Below, in pieces: positions 1 through 8,553 of a stretch of DNA of 64,000 bases. The notes under the pieces were generated by a model. That model saw only the letters and a program-made list of their open reading frames with translations. It did no database searches and had not been told where the DNA came from. How positions within the stretch are numbered: position 1 is the first letter of the stretch; each line of letters begins with the position of its first letter. Source of the DNA: Butyricicoccus_B sp017886875. GTDB lineage: Bacteria > Bacillota > Clostridia > Oscillospirales > Butyricicoccaceae. Made by a program: the position numbers and the translations under genes. The DNA is taken from positions 620,001 through 684,000 of the forward strand of contig OZ007036.1 of the NCBI GenBank assembly GCA_963931655.1, given 5' to 3'.

Positions 1-183
1 ATCTATAAATGCTGGAAGCATAGTCTTACCATTTAAATTTATCTTTTCATCTGCCATCTTTACTAAATCATTATAATTACCAACTGCTATTATTTTATCA
101 TTTTCTGTTAATACTGCTTGTACACATGGGTTTTTATCGTCCATTGTTATAATATTTCCGTTAAAATATAATTTTTTATTCAT
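1..183 (-). CDS. Amidohydrolase, YtcJ-like (5' part only)
   Basis: This is the first 61 codons of a gene that runs off the left edge of the window. It begins with ATG at 183, 8 bases after an AAAGGAAGCG-type ribosome binding site. The visible protein opens with LYFNGNIITMDD, followed by AVLTENDKIIAVG and then LNGKTMLPAFID. This is the usual N-terminal beta-sandwich of YtcJ-type metal-dependent amidohydrolases, where the last segment leads into the metal-binding HxH strand (outside the window). The family hydrolyses amide or related bonds in the cytoplasm; the substrate cannot be told. The 20-bp gap to the upstream methylase gene suggests possible co-transcription. Confidence 0.75.
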   Translation of the reverse strand, partial: MNKKLYFNGNIITMDDKNPCVQAVLTENDKIIAVGNYNDLVKMADEKINLNGKTMLPAFID

Positions 184-203
184 ATTTTACGCTTCCTTTC
201 AGG

Positions 204-2420
204 TTATAATATAACACCATATGTTTTAAGTATATCCTTTATTTTTTTAAACATCACTTTATTATTTAAATTATCTAATCCTTTTATATTTGCAATTTGC
301 TCTTGAATATATAAAGGTGGTATTGGTATTTTTATATCCTTTATTTTATCAATAGACGCTCTATTATTTCGTGAAAACTTATATTCATAACCTATAACAA
401 AAAACACTAATGCTAAATAATATGTGTTTATTTCATTTGTATTTACCCTTAATACTCCGCAATGGTCTGTCGGATAAAATTTTATATTAGCTGGAATATA
501 TTTTACAATCCAATCACCATCTATACCCCAAAGCACTGAACTTTTTTGAAAATCTTTTATTAAAAGCTCGTCTATAAATCCAAGTGGTTCTATAACATTT
601 GCACTATATACTGGTATATTACCTTCTTTTTTTGTTTGACTTATTTTTATTCTCTTTCCTATAAATAAAGAAAAATATCTTTTATCATTTAAGCTTACAA
701 GTTTATATTTACTTTTTATGCTAAAATCATTTATTTTAATTTCTTTATTTATACTAGGTTTTGTAAAATCAAGCAAACTTGATGTATTTAAAATATTAAC
801 ATAAGGCTTTAAATCATTATTTATTTGAGGATTTTCATTATAAAATGCCTGTTTTATAATATAAGCTAGTGTATTTTGTGCATTTCTATCATTATCACAA
901 TACATTTTACCGCCTAAAGATAAAATTTTTATTCCTTGTGAGCCTTTGCGATTAGACCAATCATACCCAAGTATTTCTTTTTGTTTATCATCTGGAATAT
1001 TTATTATAATAGTTTGGTCATTATTAGTTAGATTAAAATAAAATAACTTTTCATCTTCAATAGCTTTAGCAAAACTGTAAAATCTAGCTTTTATTTCATT
1101 TTTTTGTTCTTTTTTGCTTAAAAGCTTATATTTTTTCGAGTTAATAAGATTTTTTATCTCTGTGCTTTGCATTAACTCATCATAATACATTTTAAAATAA
1201 TCACAATAAATTTCTATATCACTTATTCCCGCTAAAAATGTCTGATATTCACTATCTGAAACACCTATTTTTTCTAAATACTCACTATAATATTGATTAT
1301 CATGTATCTTTGATTTTTTCTCTAAAAACAATATAACTGTATTATTAGATGTATCTGAAAAAGTTTTACTTGTAAGCTTGACAATAGCTCTTATATAGAA
1401 ATTTTTTAAAATCTGCTCTCTTGCACCTATATAACTATTTAAATCTTTATCTAATAAACTTAATGGTAATATTATAGCTGCTATACCGTTTTCTTTTAGC
1501 AAACTAACCATTCTTTCAACAAAAAGAACTTCTATTTCTCCGCTATTATCACCTATTTTATTAGTTAACTTTAAATCTATATTTTCTAAATTCAAATAAG
1601 ATTTAAAGCCTGATATTGAATAAGGTGGATTTGATACTAAAATATCAAAACTATTATTTTTTATTTCAGCATGGTTTTCAAGTCCATCACCTAAAATAAT
1701 ATTACTATTTATAGCTGACTGCATAAAAAGAGCTATTTTTGAAACCCTAGCTAGTCTATAATCCTTTTCTATTCCATAAATGTTATTACTATCGGCTAAT
1801 ACTTTTGATGCTTCGGTTAAAAAATGCCCTGAACCACAGGCATAATCGATTATTTTAGGATTTTTAAATTTTTCTAGCGGTAAGCTATGTAATATAAATT
1901 TAACAATAGGTATAGGTGTAAAAAATTGTCCTTCGTCTTGTTTAAAACCTTTATTTAATACTTTTTCAAATAAATCACCTAAAAACTGCTTATTAGATTG
2001 GCAAATAAATCTATAATTTTGAAATAGTCTAACAACATCAACAAGTATTTTCCCGTTTTTATTAAAGCTTTGTATATCATAGATTTCTATAAACGCAAAA
2101 TGATTGTTAGAATAATATTTAAAACTATCTAAATCTTGTATTTCTTGATTTAAAATATTTTTCATACCAAATTTATAGAGTTTATTTAAACGCTCATATA
2201 AACTTTCATATGTATCTATGTTATCCATATACTGAAAGTCTAATATATTATTATTCTGTATCTCGTCAGCAAGCTTGCATACCAAGAGTGCTATAAGTCT
2301 ATTAAAAGCATTTTCTCTATCACTTATATTGTGAACTCTTAATATTTTTTCAAATTTATCTACGATTTTATCATCTATGGTAAAATCTATTAAATCTCTT
2401 TTAGATAAAATCGGGTTCAT
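204..2420 (-). CDS. N6-adenine DNA methyltransferase with C-terminal specificity-like domain
   Basis: Predicted 738-residue methylase. The start is ATG 2420, because TAGGAG lies 5 bases upstream of it; an in-frame upstream start would put the first codons over the ribosome binding site. The SAM-binding motif DYACGSGHFLTEA lies near residue 195, preceded by GQFFTPIPIV, and the catalytic NPPY motif is near residue 265. Together these identify an HsdM/type IIG-like gamma-class N6-adenine methylase. The last 150 or so residues end in IPIPPLYIQEQIANI, which resembles the close of an HsdS target-recognition domain, so modification and specificity appear fused. I see no PD-(D/E)xK nuclease motif at the N-terminus and no restriction gene beside it. 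It could be a solitary methylase or the modification half of a system whose nuclease has been lost. Confidence 0.8.
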   Translation of the reverse strand: MNPILSKRDLIDFTIDDKIVDKFEKILRVHNISDRENAFNRLIALLVCKLADEIQNNNILDFQYMDNIDTYESLYERLNKLYKFGMKNILNQEIQDLDSFKYYSNNHFAFIEIYDIQSFNKNGKILVDVVRLFQNYRFICQSNKQFLGDLFEKVLNKGFKQDEGQFFTPIPIVKFILHSLPLEKFKNPKIIDYACGSGHFLTEASKVLADSNNIYGIEKDYRLARVSKIALFMQSAINSNIILGDGLENHAEIKNNSFDILVSNPPYSISGFKSYLNLENIDLKLTNKIGDNSGEIEVLFVERMVSLLKENGIAAIILPLSLLDKDLNSYIGAREQILKNFYIRAIVKLTSKTFSDTSNNTVILFLEKKSKIHDNQYYSEYLEKIGVSDSEYQTFLAGISDIEIYCDYFKMYYDELMQSTEIKNLINSKKYKLLSKKEQKNEIKARFYSFAKAIEDEKLFYFNLTNNDQTIIINIPDDKQKEILGYDWSNRKGSQGIKILSLGGKMYCDNDRNAQNTLAYIIKQAFYNENPQINNDLKPYVNILNTSSLLDFTKPSINKEIKINDFSIKSKYKLVSLNDKRYFSLFIGKRIKISQTKKEGNIPVYSANVIEPLGFIDELLIKDFQKSSVLWGIDGDWIVKYIPANIKFYPTDHCGVLRVNTNEINTYYLALVFFVIGYEYKFSRNNRASIDKIKDIKIPIPPLYIQEQIANIKGLDNLNNKVMFKKIKDILKTYGVIL

Positions 2421-2487
2421 AAATACTCCTATAACAATCAATTTTACATAATTATATCATATTTTTATTATATTTCCATTATATAAG

Positions 2488-2522
2488 CAAAAAAATAAAC
2501 AGCCAAAATTTGACTGTTTATT
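2488..2522 (-). terminator. Rho-independent terminator
   Basis: On the minus strand the 9-bp arms AATAAACAG and CTGTTTATT enclose an AT-rich loop and are followed by a run of seven T. It lies just after the zinc-ribbon membrane protein gene and closes the ECF sigma operon. Confidence 0.8.
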
Positions 2523-2540
2523 CTTATTTACAAAGATGTA

Positions 2541-3419
2541 TTATATTGGATTAAAATCCACCATGGTAATATTTATTGGCATTTTTTTATCTTCCACTGT
2601 AACCTCAATCTTTGGTTTATTATCATTAGTTGATATCATAAGGCTGTATAAACCCTCTTTATTCTCTGTTTTCCATAAATTTATTTCTGTTTTTGGCGAT
2701 AATAAACCTGCACTCTGTCCTAAAGATATATCCTTTGCCCCGCCACCACTAGGTGTATAAATTAAATAATAATAATCCTTATTTTCTTCATTAAGCGAGT
2801 ATTCATAACACAATGCATAAACATTATTTTCACTTGTATTTTCTAGCCAATTTTTAACATAATCTTTTGTATCCTCAGATATAAGTTCATCATTAAAATA
2901 TTCATCAAATCCTACTTCACTCATTGAGCATGAACCACTGCTTGGAATTCCAGATAAATTTATAATAATAATTAAAAATATAACAATTAAAGGTATTAAA
3001 ATTATGGCTAAAAGGATTTTCCAAAGAGCTTTATCTTTTATATGATAAGGTGGAGTAAAATTCTGTTTTATAAAACTTAAATCGCTTGCACATTGTGGAC
3101 AAATTTTCCACTCTGGATTTACTGCCATTCCACAACTTGGGCAAGTTGATTTTAATTTACTTCCACAATTTGGACACACTATATATTGTTCTAAAACTGT
3201 ATTATCACATTTTGGACATTTTAAATCTGAATAATTTGTTCTTACTAAAAGATAAATTATAAATCCAATCAGTGATGGAACAATTAAAGCTATTAAAGTC
3301 CATAAAACCGCATTCATATTTCTTTTCTTTGCATCTTGATATACATAAACTCCAACCATAACTGGAATACATATTACAATAACAATAGCTATAAATATTG
3401 GAATAAGTGCATAAATCAT
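2541..3419 (-). CDS. Membrane protein with double zinc ribbon
   Basis: 292 residues. Two transmembrane segments (about residues 5-27 and 40-60) precede four CxxC knuckles (CPKC, CPNC, CPSC, CPQC, residues about 68-116), which form two cytoplasmic zinc ribbons. A third hydrophobic segment at about residues 132-154 leads into a polar C-terminal domain of unknown fold that probably lies outside the membrane. The gene overlaps the preceding small membrane protein gene by 4 bases and is the last gene of a three-gene unit headed by an ECF sigma factor. A role in sensing or signalling for that sigma factor is plausible from position only. The zinc ribbon call is firm; the function is unknown. Confidence 0.7.
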   Translation of the reverse strand: MIYALIPIFIAIVIVICIPVMVGVYVYQDAKKRNMNAVLWTLIALIVPSLIGFIIYLLVRTNYSDLKCPKCDNTVLEQYIVCPNCGSKLKSTCPSCGMAVNPEWKICPQCASDLSFIKQNFTPPYHIKDKALWKILLAIILIPLIVIFLIIIINLSGIPSSGSCSMSEVGFDEYFNDELISEDTKDYVKNWLENTSENNVYALCYEYSLNEENKDYYYLIYTPSGGGAKDISLGQSAGLLSPKTEINLWKTENKEGLYSLMISTNDNKPKIEVTVEDKKMPINITMVDFNPI

Positions 3420-3685
3420 ACTATAACACCTCCTGCGTATATTGCAGCGATTACACTACCACCAATAATTGAAACTAAAACATAAAACATACTTATAATC
3501 ATAAAAAATGGATATATCTCTATTGTTAAAACACCTAGCATTATTATAGCAATTTGTAAAAGCAGAGCTGCAATAGCAATGATACAAGTTTGATATTTAA
3601 GTTTTGTTTTTTTAAGTTTCTCATTTAATATATTTTCATTTAAAACAGGTGGTGAATACAATTCAAAATTGTAAATCTGTTTCAT
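3416..3685 (-). CDS. Small two-helix membrane protein, possible anti-sigma partner
   Basis: 89 residues with a polar N-terminal 30 residues followed by two hydrophobic segments (about 34-55 and 60-88). It overlaps the end of the ECF sigma gene by 23 bases and the start of the zinc-ribbon gene by 4 bases, so the three genes are tightly coupled. Genes in this position commonly encode the membrane anti-sigma factor that holds the ECF sigma factor inactive. No recognisable zinc-binding anti-sigma motif (HxxxCxxC) is visible, so the role is inferred from neighbours only. Confidence 0.6.
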   Translation of the reverse strand: MKQIYNFELYSPPVLNENILNEKLKKTKLKYQTCIIAIAALLLQIAIIMLGVLTIEIYPFFMIISMFYVLVSIIGGSVIAAIYAGGVIV

Positions 3686-4160
3686 CTTTTAACACCTCTC
3701 TTAACATTTTTCGTGCTTTGCTAAGTCTGGATTTAACTGTACCTTGTGGAATTGACATAACTTTTGCAACTTTATTGATATCCATATCCTCAAAATAATA
3801 TAAAATCACTGCTAATCTAAATTTATCTGGAAGGTTATCAATAGCACTATGTAAATCTGAATAATCGTTCTTTTCAGTATAAGCAATATTATTTATTATA
3901 GCATCTTTTTCTTCATTGCTGCTAAATGTATTAAAAATCGGACTGCGTGAAATTCTTCGCCATGTGTTTTTATAAGTATTTACACATATTCTTGTAAGCC
4001 ATGGCTCAAACTGTTGGCTATTATCATACTGATTTATATATCTTACAACTTTAAGCCATGTATCTTGATATAAATCATCTGCATCATATTTATTTTTGCA
4101 AAGCACCATACATAAACCGTATAACCGCTTACCATATTGCTCTATGTATTCATTTATCAT
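3663..4160 (-). CDS. ECF-type RNA polymerase sigma factor
   Basis: 165 residues when started at ATG 4160, which follows AAGGAGG by 9 bases; a longer reading frame to 4214 lacks such a site. Region 2 is seen as KNKYDADDLYQDTWLKV (about residues 22-40), the core-binding and -10-recognising helices. Region 4 appears as the helix-turn-helix MDINKVAKVMSIPQGTVKSRLSKARKML near the C-terminus, which reads the -35 element. These are the two domains of group 4 sigma factors. It heads an operon with two membrane proteins, the common arrangement for a sigma factor released from a membrane partner by an envelope signal. Such operons usually autoregulate; the target genes are not evident. Confidence 0.88.
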   Translation of the reverse strand: MINEYIEQYGKRLYGLCMVLCKNKYDADDLYQDTWLKVVRYINQYDNSQQFEPWLTRICVNTYKNTWRRISRSPIFNTFSSNEEKDAIINNIAYTEKNDYSDLHSAIDNLPDKFRLAVILYYFEDMDINKVAKVMSIPQGTVKSRLSKARKMLREVLKDETDLQF

Positions 4161-4215
4161 GCCATCTAACCTCCTTTCACTTATATATACAATCAACAAG
4201 TTAATTTGGTTCATT

Positions 4216-4260
4216 AAAAAAAGCTCTGTATGATTTTTATTTTATCATACAGGGCTTTAT
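4216..4260 (-). terminator. Rho-independent terminator
   Basis: On the minus strand AAAGCCCTGTATGAT pairs with ATCATACAGAGCTTT across an AT-rich loop and is followed by a T run. It ends the four-gene operon that starts at 8287 and insulates the ECF sigma operon downstream of it. Confidence 0.85.
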
Positions 4261-4262
4261 TG

Positions 4263-5453
4263 TTATCTAACGTAATTTTCTATGCTTCCTCTAAAATCTA
4301 TGGATATAAAATTATCACCTTTTGGTGGCTCAGTGTCTTTTACAACCTCAGGAACTGCAAGCGGTATACCACAACCATTTTTAAGTTCTTGTGGTGTATC
4401 GGCTATTTTGCAAACCTCCTCGCCTTGCTCGGAATAAAAATATTTTCTTTCTGTTTTTGTGCCATAACAGCCATATATACGGCTTTCTGCGTATACTTTA
4501 CAAAAACGAGAAAGTGTATTTTCTGCTTTTTTATTAAAATCTTTTATTTCTTGCCTTTCATATTTAGCAAATAAAACAGATTGGTCAGGGTTTTTATCAT
4601 ATGTTACCCTTCTTATAAAGTCAAAACCTTCATTTGATTTTTGTATACAGTCTGAATTACACAAAATAATCTCTATGTAACTTACCACATCATTTTCATG
4701 ATAAACAGGTTTATTATCAAAAAAGCTCTGCAAACGCTGTTCAGCGGTGAAAATATCTCCATCATCAAAATTTGCACCATCAAAAGTAAAGCCTGCTTGC
4801 TCAGTTATGGAATTTATAGTTCTTTGAAGTGCTGGCTCTGAAGATGAAATATTTTTATTCTCATCTAGCAGCTTGTCAAAATATTTATGTGGTTTACCTA
4901 GATTTTCAAGATATTGCTTATCAATTTGTTCTTCGCTTAGAAATGGTTCTTCATCATCTGCATAATCATCGTTTTCTTCAATATCTTCGTCTTCTAATTC
5001 GTCCCACAATTCCTCCGCATAAATATCTCTTTCAACTTGAATATATTCCATTTTAATATTTTGCTGACCAACTTCCGAATAAAATGCATTTATATACGGG
5101 TCAGTTTCTTGTATACCGCCCTCATTTCTAACTTCTGCATAAAATTCAAGTTCTGGATTTTGTTTTACTATCTCATTAAATATATCTTCAAAAGGAACAT
5201 GACTAGCGAAAGCTCTTATTGTGCTTCCCGATGAAACAAACTGTGTAATTTGGTTATCTTTCAGGTTATCAAAGTCTTTTGTTAAACCATAATCCTCATG
5301 ATATGCTTCTATTTCGTTAGGTCTGAGAATTTGCTCATATAAATAGCTGTCATATGCTCTTTCGGACGCTTTTTTTGCCATCATCTGCAAAAATTTCTGC
5401 ATATAACGTTTTTCGCCTCTTACACCTATTCTTCTTGAGATTAAATCAGGCAT
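4263..5453 (-). CDS. Hypothetical protein, acidic, no recognised domain
   Basis: 396 residues of unknown function. No signal peptide or transmembrane segment is seen. The N-terminus is basic (SRRIGVRGEKRYMQKF), and a strongly acidic stretch rich in D and E occupies about residues 148-180. It is the last gene of a unit with a 52-residue protein, an LRR protein and a BRCT-tailed protein, all closely spaced and followed by a terminator. I cannot name a family. The cytoplasmic character and neighbours suggest a protein-protein interaction role, but this is inference. Confidence 0.55.
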   Translation of the reverse strand: MPDLISRRIGVRGEKRYMQKFLQMMAKKASERAYDSYLYEQILRPNEIEAYHEDYGLTKDFDNLKDNQITQFVSSGSTIRAFASHVPFEDIFNEIVKQNPELEFYAEVRNEGGIQETDPYINAFYSEVGQQNIKMEYIQVERDIYAEELWDELEDEDIEENDDYADDEEPFLSEEQIDKQYLENLGKPHKYFDKLLDENKNISSSEPALQRTINSITEQAGFTFDGANFDDGDIFTAEQRLQSFFDNKPVYHENDVVSYIEIILCNSDCIQKSNEGFDFIRRVTYDKNPDQSVLFAKYERQEIKDFNKKAENTLSRFCKVYAESRIYGCYGTKTERKYFYSEQGEEVCKIADTPQELKNGCGIPLAVPEVVKDTEPPKGDNFISIDFRGSIENYVR

Positions 5454-5467
5454 AATAAAAACTCCTT

Positions 5468-5626
5468 TTAATAGCCGTATTGCTTTGCGATTTTTTCAAG
5501 TTCTTCATGCGATGCATTTTTGATTTTGCTTTCATCAAGTATCATAGCAGGTGCACCAGAAAATGAACCTGCATACACATCATCAAGCAATTTTTCTCTT
5601 AACTGTTCGGTTTCATCTTTTTTCAT
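5468..5626 (-). CDS. Small hypothetical protein, 52 residues
   Basis: An open frame of 52 codons starts at ATG 5626, preceded by GGTGA 5 bases upstream, and ends at TAA 5468. It fills the gap between two operon genes, 12 bases after the LRR gene and 14 bases before the 396-residue gene. The protein is charged, starts MKKDETEQLREKLLDD and ends EELEKIAKQYGY, so two short helices flank a Gly/Ala-rich centre (YAGSFSGAPAMI). No family is recognised. Its tight spacing and good ribosome binding site support expression. Confidence 0.55.
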   Translation of the reverse strand: MKKDETEQLREKLLDDVYAGSFSGAPAMILDESKIKNASHEELEKIAKQYGY

Positions 5627-5638
5627 ATAAATCACCAT

Positions 5639-7141
5639 TTATTCAACAAACACAAATCGAATATGATTTTTAACAGCGTATTTATGTGCGGTTGAACCTT
5701 TTACAACACGCAGTTTAATTTTATACTCAAATACACCAAATTTATCTTGAGCCGCTGCATATCTTGCAAACATCGTTTCCCCTGCACTGCTTATCTTTTT
5801 AAGGCTTTCTGGCATTGTAAACTCTCTTAAACTATAACCCCATTCGCCTTCTGGTACTTCGCCATGATTAAAACCACAGTCATATAATGCCTCTTTATCC
5901 AAAGCATAAATGTTACTTGGAAGTTCAAAATCCACTAAACTTGAGCAGTTTTTAAGTGCTTCTGCTTTAATACGCTCTACTGTCTGAGGTAAATCTAGCT
6001 TTTTAATCGAAATACAGTTATAAAATGCTTTTTCTGGAATTTCTGTAACTCCATCTGGAATATTTACATATGTAAGCAGTTTACATTCTTCAAATATTGA
6101 CTTTCCAAGAGTTTTACAGCTTTCTGGAATGGTTACTTTTTTGAGTGATACGCAGTTTTTAAAAGCATTGTCTTTAATTTCGGTAACACCGTCTGGAATT
6201 TGCACATTTATACAATAATAGTTATCATTAAATGCCTTTTCACCTATTGATACAACTTTTTTACCGTTTATCTCGCTAGGAATTTGTATATTTTCATCTT
6301 TGCCTATATATTTTTTGATTTCAACTTCTGTATCAGTTAAATCATTTACTTTAAATATGCCCTTTCTGACTTTTGTCTGTGGTTTTGTGCTGATTAGATA
6401 ATCAAGTATCTTTGGAAATTTACCGAGCTTACAAGCTGCCATAAATCTTTGTCTATTTTCATCAAGTTTAGGGAAAGTTTTAACTTCTTGAAGTAAAAAA
6501 CCCTCTGAATAGTGGTCAAAGTACTTTCTAATTAAAAGTTCTTCTAAATGTTCAGCATTATCTCCATATATAGAAGTAATTTTTGTATTGCCCTTAAATT
6601 CAAATTCTTTTACATTTGAAACAAGTTGGAAAGTACTTTCTTCTATTTCCTCCACACCCTCTGGTATAGAAATAGAAGTTAAATTTTCACAACGTTCAAA
6701 TGCATAATCTTCAATTTCTGCTAAATTATCAGGCAGTATAATTTTGCTTAATTTTGATTTACTAAAAGCATGCATACAAATAGTTATAACACTTTCTGGA
6801 ACTGTATATTCACCTGTCATCATAACAGGAGCTTTTATAAGTTTTGTCATATCTTTGCTAAACAACACACCATCTTTTGAAGTTAAATATTTATTTTGCT
6901 CATCAACAGTTATTTTTTTCAGGCTTTCATTTCTGTAAAACATGCCAAGCCAAATAGATTTGACGTTTTTAGGAATTGAAATGCTTTCTATCTGCTCACA
7001 ATCTGATAAAAATCTTATTTCGGCATCTTCTCCTGCCTGTGCTATCAGTTCTTCGGGAATAACTACATCTTTATCAGAACCATTATATGTAAGTTCCCAA
7101 TCATAACCTTTTTGAAATTTAAAATCCTTAAAATCAGACAT
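5639..7141 (-). CDS. Leucine-rich repeat protein, BspA/TpLRR type
   Basis: 500 residues. At least eight repeats of the BspA-like LRR pattern are visible, of the form ..I..IG..AF..C..L..V.IP..V..I (for example KAFYNCISIKKLDLPQTVERI, AFERCENLTSISIPEGVEEIE). They run in two blocks, about residues 90-190 and 285-430, separated by an ankyrin-like linker near 215-265. There is no signal peptide, so unlike surface BspA proteins this one seems cytoplasmic. These repeats form a curved protein-binding surface. It lies second in a four-gene operon, 13 bases after the BRCT-protein gene. Confidence 0.8.
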   Translation of the reverse strand: MSDFKDFKFQKGYDWELTYNGSDKDVVIPEELIAQAGEDAEIRFLSDCEQIESISIPKNVKSIWLGMFYRNESLKKITVDEQNKYLTSKDGVLFSKDMTKLIKAPVMMTGEYTVPESVITICMHAFSKSKLSKIILPDNLAEIEDYAFERCENLTSISIPEGVEEIEESTFQLVSNVKEFEFKGNTKITSIYGDNAEHLEELLIRKYFDHYSEGFLLQEVKTFPKLDENRQRFMAACKLGKFPKILDYLISTKPQTKVRKGIFKVNDLTDTEVEIKKYIGKDENIQIPSEINGKKVVSIGEKAFNDNYYCINVQIPDGVTEIKDNAFKNCVSLKKVTIPESCKTLGKSIFEECKLLTYVNIPDGVTEIPEKAFYNCISIKKLDLPQTVERIKAEALKNCSSLVDFELPSNIYALDKEALYDCGFNHGEVPEGEWGYSLREFTMPESLKKISSAGETMFARYAAAQDKFGVFEYKIKLRVVKGSTAHKYAVKNHIRFVFVE

Positions 7142-7153
7142 ATAAAATACCCC

Positions 7154-8287
7154 TTACACAAATTTAAACATATCATATTCAGATATAATCTTTATATCGT
7201 CACGTTTTTCTTTTTCTGCCAAAGCCTTTTTAATTTTGCTTTCGCCTGCGTTGCCAAAATCACCGATTACAAGATAATTTGTTTTTCCGCTTATAGCTGC
7301 TGTGCATTTTCCGCCTTTGCTTTCTATAAGCTGTTTTATATCATCTCTGCTATCTTTGATATTTTGGAAATCGCCTGTAAGTACAAATCTTTTACCTTTG
7401 AAATCAAGTGAAGTTATTTCTTCTGTTGGATAGTCTGGCAATTCATCAAACTCATCTTCGCCATTGCATAAAATGTCATACCATTCATCAAATTCTTCAT
7501 CACTTCCCAAATAGTCAAGTTCAAATTTTTCATCAAAATTATCCCAACCATAAGTACTGCTTGCAAAATCCTCCATGCTAGACCAATAACTGTCAGTGTC
7601 GATTTGAAATCTGCTCTTAAAATCGCACATAGAACTGCGATAATACACAAAAGGAACATCAAAAAAATTATCCTCTAAGAAATCATAAATTTCTTCCCCT
7701 ATTTCCACATAGTTATAACAATCATTAGGTAAAACAAATTCTTTTACCCATTTTTGTAGTTCTTTTTTATTAGGATTGACTACAAACTGTGCAAAAAAGT
7801 CAACCGCTGCATCAAAAGTTTCACAGCCCAATGTTTCCCAAGTGTCTTCCACCTCCTCACAGCTTATGGTTTCATAATATAGCTTTTCACCATCACTTGT
7901 GAAAACACCTGTTTCCTTGAGCCTAAAGCCAACACCTTCTTCATCATCTTCAAATGTTATTTCAATTTTCAATTTTTTATCAGACATAATTTTGAGAAAT
8001 TCATCATACTGCTCGGCTGTTAAAGGGTGACTTTCATCAGGATTTGTTTTAATCCAATCTCTAGTCCAATCGTCAAAAGACCCAAGTGTGCCAGAAAACG
8101 ACCAACGCCCACAGCCATAAAAATCTGTTGTTTTATTTTTCAGCGATAGCTCACTATAATAACTTTGAATACCATACTCACCATAAAATTCCCAGCTATC
8201 CAAAACAGGTATAAATGCGTCAATAGCTTTTTGTGTCCAATTTCCTTTTAGTGTAATTGTTCCGTTTGCACTTGAAATGTTTGCCAT
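7154..8287 (-). CDS. Protein with C-terminal BRCT domain
   Basis: 377 residues. The last 80 residues form a BRCT domain like the one ending bacterial NAD-dependent DNA ligase: GKRFVLTGDF, then IKQLIESKGGKCTAAISGKT, NYLVIGDFG and IKKALAEKEKRDDIKIISE. BRCT domains bind DNA ends, phosphopeptides or other proteins. The first 290 residues are rich in aromatic and acidic residues and match nothing I know. The gene starts at ATG 8287 after AAAGGAGGAAG and heads the operon ending at the 4216 terminator. A BRCT domain outside ligase or replication factors is uncommon in bacteria. Function unknown. Confidence 0.7.
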   Translation of the reverse strand: MANISSANGTITLKGNWTQKAIDAFIPVLDSWEFYGEYGIQSYYSELSLKNKTTDFYGCGRWSFSGTLGSFDDWTRDWIKTNPDESHPLTAEQYDEFLKIMSDKKLKIEITFEDDEEGVGFRLKETGVFTSDGEKLYYETISCEEVEDTWETLGCETFDAAVDFFAQFVVNPNKKELQKWVKEFVLPNDCYNYVEIGEEIYDFLEDNFFDVPFVYYRSSMCDFKSRFQIDTDSYWSSMEDFASSTYGWDNFDEKFELDYLGSDEEFDEWYDILCNGEDEFDELPDYPTEEITSLDFKGKRFVLTGDFQNIKDSRDDIKQLIESKGGKCTAAISGKTNYLVIGDFGNAGESKIKKALAEKEKRDDIKIISEYDMFKFV

Positions 8288-8493
8288 GATTTTCTTCCTC
8301 CTTTAAATAACTCCTAATATTTTGGTTATTGTATATAGTATACACCTGTTTTATATCTTACACAATTATGAAATATGTTTAAAATATGTTAAGTTTATTT
8401 TATTACAAGCATAATTGCTTATTAAACAATCATCAAACAATGTGCACAGCGAAATATTTTACTTAAAACTATTTTTTGATTTTAAGCAAATAA

Positions 8494-8540
8494 AAAAAGC
8501 GTCTGTTTTTCCAACAAACCTTGGAATACAAGACGCTTTT
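8494..8540 (-). terminator. Rho-independent terminator of the mannosylglycerate operon
   Basis: On the minus strand AAAAGCGTCTTGTATTCC pairs, with small mismatches, with GGAAAAACAGACGCTTTT, followed by T's. It starts 14 bases after the glycerate kinase stop codon. Confidence 0.85.
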
Positions 8541-8553
8541 ATAATATCAATTA

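Noticed and set aside
7414..7662. 82-codon frame inside the BRCT-protein gene on the same strand
   Set aside because: Out-of-frame overlap with a gene whose domain is clear in the other frame; hydrophobic look comes from frame-shifted acidic codons.
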